Under the pieces are notes generated by a model. That model was not told where the DNA came from. It did no database searches and saw nothing but the letters and a program-made list of their open reading frames with translations. Below are positions 1 through 4,890 of a stretch of 5,056 bases of DNA, piece by piece. Numbering within the stretch: position 1 is the stretch's first letter; every line of letters starts with the position of its first letter. The position numbers and the translations under genes are program-made. This DNA is from Janthinobacterium lividum (GTDB taxonomy: Bacteria > Pseudomonadota > Gammaproteobacteria > Steroidobacterales > Steroidobacteraceae): assembly GCA_943327025.2 (NCBI GenBank), contig CALPVO020000207.1:1-5056 (forward strand). Direction: 5' to 3'.

Positions 1-1
1 C

Positions 2-952
2 TATGCCGCTGTACTGCCATCAGTCGCCCATCGGCTGAACTGGTTCATCTTGCTGGTGACGCTGGTGTTGGCCGTGGCGCTCTATGTGCTGCGGGGTGGC
101 CGTGGCGCCAAAGGCAGCGATGGTGAAGAGCGTCCGGCCGGCCTTCGCGAATATGTTTTACCACGCGCTATCTACACGCACCCTTCGGCGCGCGTGGACA
201 GTGGGCTCTACCTCATCGACTGTGCGATGTGGGTGTTGTGGGGTTTCCTGCTTCTGGGAACCATCGGCTCACGCGTTGAGGCTGCGGTCATTGCCACCCT
301 GATGAACGTGTTTGGCGAAAGCCCCCACTTGCAGATGAACCTTGGCTGGCAGTTGGGCTATGGCGTAGTAACGCTCCTGGCCTTGGATTTGGCGTTTTTC
401 CTGTACCACCTCATGATGCATCGCACCCGCATCGGCTGGGCCATTCATCAGGTGCACCACGCGGCGGAGGTCCTCACACCTCTCACCGGTTACCGCTTAC
501 ATTTCCTCGAATCGCCCATTAATTTGACGTTCACATGGGTGGCGGTGGGCCTGGTGAGTGGTGTGTTCGCTTGGGCTTTCGATGGCGGCATCACGCAGTT
601 CACGGTCATGAATGTGACGGTGCTGATGTTTTTATTCACGCTGAACGCGAATTTCCGCCATTACCACGTGTGTCTGCGCTACCCGCGCTGGCTGGAGTAC
701 TGGCTGCTAAGCCCGGGCATGCACCATACGCACCACAGTCGTCGCAGTGAACACTGGGACTCGAACCTGGGGCAAGTAACGAGCATCTGGGACCGGCTCT
801 ATGGAACGCTCTATATCGCCGAGCCTTTCGAGGCTACGCCCTGGGGTTTGCCGGAAGAGTCACAGCGGGAATGCCGTACGCTTCGCCAGAACCTGGTGGC
901 CCCGTTCAGGGATATCTACCGAATTGTGCGAGGCCGTAAATGTGGGGAATGA
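2..952 (+). CDS. Fatty acid hydroxylase / sterol desaturase family membrane protein, copy 1 (5' end outside window)
   Basis: This is the C-terminal 316 residues of an integral membrane di-iron oxygenase. The reading frame is open to the left edge and residues YAAVLP before the first possible TTG (50) align with copy 2, so the true start lies upstream and about 106 N-terminal residues are missing. The histidine clusters of the family are present: HLMMH (nt 407-421), HQVHH, RLH followed by FLE, and HHTHH near the end, then the conserved SIWDRLYGT stretch. Several hydrophobic segments flank them. By family knowledge such proteins hydroxylate or desaturate lipids or sterols at the membrane using O2 and two iron ions; the substrate here is unknown. 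It differs from copy 2 by about 41 of 300 residues. A 4-bp contraction has removed the stop used by copy 2, so the protein ends in KCGE, read from the start of an MFS gene remnant. All metal-ligand histidines are retained, so it is probably functional. Confidence 0.9.
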   Translation, partial: YAAVLPSVAHRLNWFILLVTLVLAVALYVLRGGRGAKGSDGEERPAGLREYVLPRAIYTHPSARVDSGLYLIDCAMWVLWGFLLLGTIGSRVEAAVIATLMNVFGESPHLQMNLGWQLGYGVVTLLALDLAFFLYHLMMHRTRIGWAIHQVHHAAEVLTPLTGYRLHFLESPINLTFTWVAVGLVSGVFAWAFDGGITQFTVMNVTVLMFLFTLNANFRHYHVCLRYPRWLEYWLLSPGMHHTHHSRRSEHWDSNLGQVTSIWDRLYGTLYIAEPFEATPWGLPEESQRECRTLRQNLVAPFRDIYRIVRGRKCGE

Positions 953-960
953 CGCGTCGG
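2..960 (+). repeat. Tandem duplication, left copy
   Basis: This segment is homologous to 1422-2384 at an offset of 1420 bp, changing to 1424 bp after a 4-bp deletion near 936. It covers the hydroxylase core and the first seven codons of the following MFS gene. Similarity is uneven: 36 bases at the left edge differ at 16 positions, the next 116 bases at only 4, and later parts are intermediate. The left limit lies outside the window. Confidence 0.92.
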
Positions 961-1094
961 TAGTGGCACTGGCGGGCGCGGCGTCCTCTTGGATGGGAAC
1001 GCGGGGCGTCATTTTGCTCGCGATGGGAGTGGCGTTTTTGGTGTCAAGGTTGTTTGCCTACGCGCGTGAGCATAAATTGGGCCTTACTTACTGA
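940..1094 (+). pseudogene. Remnant of MFS transporter gene after hydroxylase copy 1
   Basis: Bases 940-960 are identical to the first seven codons of the MFS gene at 2364 (MWGMTRR). The next codon is TAG (961-963) where the intact gene has CAG. Homology to the intact start fades right after 'agtgg'. From 960 another frame is open to TGA at 1092-1094 and reads ...LLAMGVAFLVSRLFAYAREHKLGLTY. This weakly resembles the MFS C-terminus (FLAVMPFAAALLSRFIVETRGL): shared LA, SR and R, a hydrophobic helix, then a charged tail. The intact gene carries the same 10 bases, cagtggctgg, near its start (2385-2394) and near its end (3565-3574). A deletion between them would give this structure, with the downstream frame matching. 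The seven-codon start is certain. The identity of the tail is tentative; it could instead be the end of an unrelated upstream gene carried in by the duplication. No functional product is expected. Confidence 0.55.
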
Positions 1095-1100
1095 GGGGAC
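1093..1100 (+). promoter_or_regulatory. Ribosome binding site of hydroxylase copy 2
   Basis: The purine-rich GAGGGGAC lies just upstream of ATG 1104 with a spacer of about 7 bases from GAGG. It overlaps the TGA (1092-1094) that closes the remnant frame. This stop/SD overlap is typical of genes inside an operon and suggests that the upstream frame was once a real gene. It supports 1104 as the start of copy 2. Confidence 0.7.
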
Positions 1101-1103
1101 CGG

Positions 1104-2363
1104 ATGGACAGCGACCACGCGAAAGCCCCTGTAGGCACTGCTTCAAGTCTGGGCGCTGGATTAGGCCCCCTCCCATCGAGTCGCATAGCCTCCAACCGAG
1201 CGGCTATCGTCTATCTTGGGTTGGCGTTGCTGCTAGTGGCAGTGGCTGGCGTCGGGTCTGGTACCGACACTGTTCTAGGTCGGTGGGTGGCGTTCCTCGC
1301 GGCCGGCAGTCCGTTTCAGGAGGTGGTGGCGGAGGCGGCCGGTGCGAGTGCCCCTGCGCAGCAGATGGCTACCATCCTCGGGCCGTTCTCGGAGATAGCA
1401 GCGCAAGTCAGCGATGCGCTCTACGTCGCAGTCATGCCGCCACTCCGTAACTCGTTGAACTGGTTCATCTTGCTGGTGACGCTGGTGTTAGCAGTGGCGC
1501 TCTATGTGCTGCGGGGCGGCCGTGGCGCCAAAGGCAGCGATGGTGAAGAGCGTCCGGCCAGCCTTCGCGAATACCTCTTGCCACGCGCCATCTACACGCA
1601 TCCTTCGGCGCGTGTGGATATCGGCCTGTATCTCATCGACCACGCGGTCATGGTGTTTTGGGCGTTACTGTTTCTGGGGACGCTCGTGCCACGTATTGAG
1701 GCGGCAGTGATTGCCAGCCTGACGAACGTGTTTGGCGAAAGCCCCCACTTGCAGATGAGCCTCGGCTGGCAGCTGGGGTACGGTTTGGTGACGCTTCTCG
1801 CCGTGGATCTAGCGTTTTTTCTCTACCATCTCATGATGCATCGCACCCGCATAGGCTGGGCCATTCATCAGGTACACCACTCGGCTGAAGTGCTAACGCC
1901 GCTTACCCGGTTCCGTGAGCATTTCCTCGAGGCACCCATCGACGCTACCTTCCGCGGCGTGGCGCTAGGTTTGGTGACTGGTGTATTCGCTTGGGCCTTC
2001 GCGGGCGGCATCACGCATATCACCGTCATGAACGTCATGCTGCTGTCGTTTTTGTTTACGCTGAACTCGAACTTCCGCCACTACCACGTTTGCCTGCGCT
2101 ACCCGCGCTGGCTGGAGTACTGGCTGCAAAGCCCGGGGATGCACCATACGCACCACAGTCGCCGGCATGAACACTGGGACTCGAACCTCGCGCTGGTGAC
2201 CAGCATCTGGGACCGGCTCTATGGAACGCTCTATATTGCCGAGCCTTTCGAGGCTACGCCTTGGGGGTTGCCAGAAGAGTCACAGCGTGAATGCAGGACG
2301 TTGCGTCAGAACCTAGTGGCCCCATTCCGAGATATCTATCGCATCGTACGAGGCCGTACGTAA
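1104..2363 (+). CDS. Fatty acid hydroxylase / sterol desaturase family membrane protein, copy 2
   Basis: This is a complete 419-residue membrane di-iron oxygenase of the fatty acid hydroxylase superfamily. The start at 1104 is backed by a GAGGGG ribosome site. Residues 1-32 are hydrophilic and 33-52 form a first membrane helix. Residues 53-118 are a loop not typical of the family, and 119-136 form a second helix. The catalytic core runs from about 170 to 375. It holds H242-x3-H246, H255-x2-H258-H259, H273 in REHFLE, H326/H328 in NFRHYHV, H347-x2-H350-H351, and the closing SIWDRLYGT (367-375). More hydrophobic stretches lie at about 172-194, 225-241, 284-300 and 308-320. By family knowledge it uses O2 and electrons to hydroxylate or desaturate a lipid or sterol in the membrane; the substrate cannot be read from sequence. 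TAA (2361-2363) directly abuts the ATG of the MFS gene, implying co-translation. The paralogue at 2-952 shares about 86% of core residues. Confidence 0.92.
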   Translation: MDSDHAKAPVGTASSLGAGLGPLPSSRIASNRAAIVYLGLALLLVAVAGVGSGTDTVLGRWVAFLAAGSPFQEVVAEAAGASAPAQQMATILGPFSEIAAQVSDALYVAVMPPLRNSLNWFILLVTLVLAVALYVLRGGRGAKGSDGEERPASLREYLLPRAIYTHPSARVDIGLYLIDHAVMVFWALLFLGTLVPRIEAAVIASLTNVFGESPHLQMSLGWQLGYGLVTLLAVDLAFFLYHLMMHRTRIGWAIHQVHHSAEVLTPLTRFREHFLEAPIDATFRGVALGLVTGVFAWAFAGGITHITVMNVMLLSFLFTLNSNFRHYHVCLRYPRWLEYWLQSPGMHHTHHSRRHEHWDSNLALVTSIWDRLYGTLYIAEPFEATPWGLPEESQRECRTLRQNLVAPFRDIYRIVRGRT

Positions 2364-2384
2364 ATGTGGGGAATGACGCGTCGG
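1422..2384 (+). repeat. Tandem duplication, right copy
   Basis: This is the partner of 2-960. Homology ends at codon 8 of the MFS gene, where the left copy has TAG in place of CAG and then diverges. Because the repeat runs past the hydroxylase stop into the MFS gene, the duplicated unit included at least the start of the transporter. The ancestral arrangement was therefore already hydroxylase followed by MFS. Confidence 0.92.
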
Positions 2385-3677
2385 CAGTGGCTGGTGGTGT
2401 TTGCCGCTTGGCTGGGCTGGGGGTTCGACGTCTTCGACGCCGTGCTGTTCAATTTCGTCGCGCCCAACGCCATTCCCACACTGCTAGGGCTGGTACCAGG
2501 CACTCCTGAAGCCAAGTCCGCCACGCTGCAATGGAACGGTTTGCTAAGCGCATTGCTGCTGGTGGTTTGGGCAGTCGGTGGCATTTTGTTCGGCTATCTC
2601 GCCGACCGTATCGGTCGGGTGCGGGCGCTCACTTGGTCCATCCTGCTCTATGCCGTGGGTACAGCGGCCTGTGCGGCAGCACCGAACCTAGAAACGCTGG
2701 TGCTCTGCCGAATCGTGGCTAGCTTGGGCATTGGCGGCGAGTGGGCCGCGGGCGTTTCGCTGGTGGCTGAAGCCGTACCGGAGAATCGGCGCCTGCAAAT
2801 GGCGGCATTGCTGCAGACCGCCTCGCCACTTGGTCTGTTCCTCGCTACCTTCACGACGTGGTTCATCTCTGGTCAACTCATGCCGGACCGTCCGGATCTC
2901 AGTTGGCGGTTTGTGTTCCTGTGCGGCTTGGTGCCGGTGTTTGTGGCGGTGCTATTCCGCTGGTTCATTCGCGAGCCCGAAGGGTTTGTGCCTGCAGCGA
3001 CACGGTCCCCGCTCGAGGGATTGCGTGAACTGCTCAGCCCCACATGGCGCCGCGCCACATTCAGCGGTTTTTCGATGGCTGCTTTGGGGTTGCTTTCGTG
3101 GTGGAGCGTTAACGCGTTCATGCCCACCTTGGCCGTGAACCTCGCGCAGGTGCGTGCGGCCGAAACCGGGCTGACCGGTGTGGCGGCGCAGCAGTTGGCG
3201 GAAGGCTGGAAGGCGCAGGCCGGCTTCTGGTTCAACTTGGGTGGCTTGGTGGGGGCTTTGCTCACGGTGCCACTGGCCTTGCGCCTCGGTCGCCGCAGTC
3301 TGTTTACGGCGTACTACGGGTTCGCCGCACTGGCGATGGTGGGGGTGTTTGGGCTGGTCTGGGCCCCGGAGTGGCGGCTGACGCTGGTGTTCTTCATAGG
3401 CCTGTCGTTGTATGGCGTCTTCGCGGCGTTCAACTTCTATCTGCCGGAGTTGTTCCCGCCACGTTTGCGCGGCCTCGGGAGTGGCTTCAGCTACAACATC
3501 GGGCGGGTTTTGGCGGCTTTTGGTCCGTTCCTGGTAGGGGCCTACTCGGCTGCCCAAAGCGACCCAGTGGCTGGAGCGTTGCGGGCACTGCTGTTCCTCG
3601 CGGTCATGCCGTTCGCGGCTGCGTTGCTCAGCCGGTTCATCGTGGAAACACGAGGCTTGGCGGAACGCGGGGGCTGA
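2364..3677 (+). CDS. MFS transporter, metabolite/H+ symporter-like
   Basis: This 437-residue inner-membrane carrier of the major facilitator superfamily has the length and roughly twelve hydrophobic segments expected. The first helix carries acidic residues in WGFDVFD (19-25), as in aromatic-acid and metabolite:H+ symporters. Motif A is GYLADRIGRVR (77-87), and the fourth helix has R116 and GIGGEWAAG (122-130). After it come EAVPENRR (136-143) and REPEG (203-207). The C-terminal half has ELFPPRLRGLGSG (362-374), the PE-x-R-x-x-G signature common in this branch. Such proteins move organic acids, sugars or other small molecules with protons; direction and substrate are unknown. ATG 2364 follows the hydroxylase TAA with no gap and has only a weak GAGG (2350-2353) about 10 bases upstream, so translational coupling is likely. 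An in-frame ATG at 2373 is a possible but less favoured start. Co-transcription suggests a substrate or product linked to the hydroxylase. Confidence 0.9.
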   Translation: MWGMTRRQWLVVFAAWLGWGFDVFDAVLFNFVAPNAIPTLLGLVPGTPEAKSATLQWNGLLSALLLVVWAVGGILFGYLADRIGRVRALTWSILLYAVGTAACAAAPNLETLVLCRIVASLGIGGEWAAGVSLVAEAVPENRRLQMAALLQTASPLGLFLATFTTWFISGQLMPDRPDLSWRFVFLCGLVPVFVAVLFRWFIREPEGFVPAATRSPLEGLRELLSPTWRRATFSGFSMAALGLLSWWSVNAFMPTLAVNLAQVRAAETGLTGVAAQQLAEGWKAQAGFWFNLGGLVGALLTVPLALRLGRRSLFTAYYGFAALAMVGVFGLVWAPEWRLTLVFFIGLSLYGVFAAFNFYLPELFPPRLRGLGSGFSYNIGRVLAAFGPFLVGAYSAAQSDPVAGALRALLFLAVMPFAAALLSRFIVETRGLAERGG

Positions 3678-3696
3678 AACTGGCCAGCCAACTGGG

Positions 3697-3713
3697 GCCA
3701 GCAGTGGGCTGGC
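3697..3713 (+). other. GC-rich hairpin after the MFS gene
   Basis: GCCAGC (3697-3702) and GCTGGC (3708-3713) form a perfect 6-bp stem with a 5-base loop, 20 bases past the MFS stop. A second overlapping inverted pair is CTGGCC (3680-3685) with GGCCAG (3696-3701). No T-run follows, so this is not a standard intrinsic terminator. It may still slow or end transcription of the hydroxylase-MFS unit, or it may simply reflect GC-rich sequence. Confidence 0.3.
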
Positions 3714-3714
3714 G

Positions 3715-3723
3715 CCGTTCGTC
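3715..3723 (+). promoter_or_regulatory. Putative AlgR binding site, distal
   Basis: CCGTTCGTC is an exact match to the sequence known to be bound by AlgR, a LytTR-type response regulator, at Pseudomonas aeruginosa promoters such as algD. It lies 68 bases before the fimT ATG. AlgR is known to activate the fimU-pilV-pilW-pilX-pilY1-pilE operon in that species, which is the equivalent of the genes downstream here. Whether this organism has AlgR cannot be seen in the window. Confidence 0.7.
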
Positions 3724-3735
3724 GTGCCACTGGCG

Positions 3736-3744
3736 CCGTTCGTC
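3736..3744 (+). promoter_or_regulatory. Putative AlgR binding site, proximal
   Basis: This is a second exact CCGTTCGTC in the same orientation, 21 bp downstream of the first and 46 bases before the fimT ATG. Same-face spacing of two boxes is what cooperative binding of a dimeric response regulator would need. I found no convincing -35/-10 pair around it, which fits an activator-dependent promoter but does not prove one. Confidence 0.7.
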
Positions 3745-3790
3745 GGGCCCGGCTAGTCGCGCCCCGGCGTTCTGTGGTTTGCTGCCTGCC

Positions 3791-4405
3791 ATGAACCGGG
3801 AATTTGTCCGTCGCCGCGGGTTGGGCTTCACGCTGCTGGAGTTGATGGTTGCCATCACCATCGGCGCGCTCATTCTTGGTATTGGCATTCCCTCCTTTCG
3901 CAGCTATCTGCGAAGTGCCGAACTCACCAGCACAGCCAACGATTTGCTCGGCTCGTTCTACCTCGCCCGTGGCGAAGCAGTGAAGCGCCGGCGCAATGTG
4001 GTGGTGTGTTTTTCCGCAGTGCCGGATGCCGCTACGCCTTCGTGCAACGCCGGGGTGAGGCGAGCCGGGTGGGTAGTGTTCCAAGATACCAACGGCAACC
4101 GCGCTGTAGATACCGGCGAGGCCATCTTGCAACGGCACGCTGTGCCAGGGGTTGAGGTGGGGTTCGGCTCTATTCCTGCGGGCAACGCGGGTTACTTTGC
4201 GTATGCCCCCACCGGGTTTGGCGTCACCTTGGCTGCCGGTGCGCCGGTGGCGGGAATTGCCATCTGCGATTCGCGCGGGAATGCCTCTGCCAATGGCGCC
4301 GACCTCTCGCGGGCACGAGGCATTCTGGTCTCTGCCGCTGGCCGGCCGCGAGTGACGAGATCCGTCGCCGAGATTGCTGGAGCCAGCATCGGGGGGTGCC
4401 CGTGA
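3791..4405 (+). CDS. fimT: GspH/FimT-family minor pseudopilin (FimT/FimU) of the type IV pilus
   Basis: This 204-residue minor pilin is the first gene of the pilus cluster; its positional counterpart in Pseudomonas aeruginosa is fimU. The basic leader MNREFVRRRGLG ends at G12. Prepilin peptidase should cut before F13, giving the N-methylated helix FTLLELMVAITIGALILG with Glu at mature position 5. The globular part follows the GspH/FimT pattern: DLLGSFYLARGEAVKRRRNVVVC (51-73), GWVVFQDTNGN (93-103), and ICDSRG (158-163) with RGILVSAAGRPRVT (176-189). It has cysteines 73, 85, 159 and 203. FimU-type proteins form part of the minor pilin complex that primes pilus assembly at the inner membrane and sits at the pilus tip. 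ATG 3791 is chosen because it gives a normal-length leader. No clear Shine-Dalgarno precedes it; TTG 3779 is an alternative, and the open frame further upstream lies in the MFS gene. Its stop overlaps the pilV start (TGATG). Confidence 0.93.
   Translation: MNREFVRRRGLGFTLLELMVAITIGALILGIGIPSFRSYLRSAELTSTANDLLGSFYLARGEAVKRRRNVVVCFSAVPDAATPSCNAGVRRAGWVVFQDTNGNRAVDTGEAILQRHAVPGVEVGFGSIPAGNAGYFAYAPTGFGVTLAAGAPVAGIAICDSRGNASANGADLSRARGILVSAAGRPRVTRSVAEIAGASIGGCP
4391..4398 (+). promoter_or_regulatory. Ribosome binding site that sets the pilV start
   Basis: A G-rich run (GGGGGGTG) at the end of fimT lies 6-7 bases before ATG 4405. It favours ATG 4405 over the in-frame GTG codons at 4396 and 4402, the first of which lies inside this run. 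Together with the 1-base TGATG overlap it points to translational coupling. Confidence 0.55.
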
Positions 4406-4890
4406 TGCTGTATGCCGACCGTGTGAGTAAAGCTCGCTTTGGCAATCGCGCCCGGTTTGCGCGCGGTTTCTCGCTGGTCGAGTCGCTGGTCGCGCTCGTC
4501 GTGCTCAGCGTGGGGTTACTTGGCATTGCGGCGCTGTATGTCAGCGCGCTGCGCTTTGGGCGCACTGCCTTGCTACGCAGCGATGCGGTGACGTTGGCTG
4601 GCGACATGGTGGACCGCATCCGCGCCAACTCGTCCGGTGGCTCCAGTTATGCGCTGGCAGCAGGCGCCGCCAATACCGCCGTGGCTGCCTGCAGTGGGGC
4701 GGGGTGTACCGCGGCGCAGATGGCCACCACGGACAAGGCGCAGTGGGCCGCCTTGCTGGCGCGCAGCTTGCCGGCGGGTACCGGGACGGTCGCGGTGGAT
4801 ACCTCGACCTCGCCCACCACTTACACCATCACCGTGCGCTGGACCGAGCCCAATGTCGGCGCGCAGACTTATGTGTTGGGGTTCCAGTGA
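4405..4890 (+). CDS. pilV: Type IV pilus minor pilin PilV
   Basis: This is a 161-residue minor pilin. The leader is basic (RFGNRARFARG) and ends at G21; cleavage before F22 gives FSLVESLVALVVLSVGLLGIA, with Glu at mature position 5, the hallmark N-terminus of PilV. DAVTLAGDMVDRIRAN (60-75) is the typical segment after the helix. CSGAGCTAAQMATTDKAQW (96-114) matches the conserved C-x4-C-T-x-A-Q-M...W pattern of the family and probably holds a disulfide. The tail ends in a beta-rich TYTITVRWTEP stretch. PilV acts with FimU, PilW and PilX in the priming complex, with PilY1 as the usual tip partner. ATG 4405 overlaps the fimT stop by one base; GTG 4396 or 4402 would add only one to three residues. 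Its own stop overlaps the pilW start in the same TGATG fashion. Confidence 0.94.
   Translation: MLYADRVSKARFGNRARFARGFSLVESLVALVVLSVGLLGIAALYVSALRFGRTALLRSDAVTLAGDMVDRIRANSSGGSSYALAAGAANTAVAACSGAGCTAAQMATTDKAQWAALLARSLPAGTGTVAVDTSTSPTTYTITVRWTEPNVGAQTYVLGFQ

Larger units (their letters stand above)
3709..3750 (+). repeat. 21-bp tandem direct repeat upstream of the minor pilin operon
   Basis: Two units start at 3709 and 3730. The first 16 bases (ctggcgccgttcgtcg) are identical, and 19 of 21 match overall. The period of 21 bp equals two helical turns, so both units face the same side of the DNA. This is the only clear tandem repeat in the 113-base gap and it carries the two AlgR-type boxes. 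Confidence 0.85.

Noticed and set aside
801..1094. 97-codon open frame ending just before hydroxylase copy 2, as an independent gene
   Set aside because: Its first half lies in another frame of hydroxylase copy 1, and no ribosome site supports its ATG. Only the last 45 or so codons lie outside a gene, and they are better treated as an MFS or junction remnant.
1721..1729. Minus-strand ACGTTCGTC (8 of 9 to the AlgR box) inside hydroxylase copy 2
   Set aside because: It is isolated within coding sequence and not present in the same form in copy 1.
2952..3557. Minus-strand frame of about 200 codons opposite the MFS gene
   Set aside because: It is rich in Gln, Arg, Pro and His as expected of a GC-rich antisense shadow, and the + strand gene has clear MFS motifs.
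3609..3617. Third AlgR-like box, CCGTTCGCG, in the MFS 3' end
   Set aside because: It matches only 7 of 9 bases and encodes part of the MFS C-terminal helix; a chance match is likely.
3678..3713. Intrinsic terminator after the MFS gene
   Set aside because: The 6-bp GC stem is real but there is no T-run after it, so it is listed only as a hairpin.
3371..3790. Long N-terminal extension of fimT into the MFS gene
   Set aside because: The frame is open but overlaps the MFS gene out of frame. The prepilin leader needs a short basic N-terminus, which ATG 3791 gives.
3746..3790. A sigma-70 or sigma-54 promoter before fimT
   Set aside because: No -35/-10 pair at normal spacing and no TGGCAC-N5-TTGC element could be found. 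The only -10-like string (ctagtc) lacks a partner.
3542..4138. Minus-strand frame of about 198 codons opposite the MFS end and fimT
   Set aside because: It spans the end of one real gene, the regulatory gap and the start of another, with no recognisable motif.
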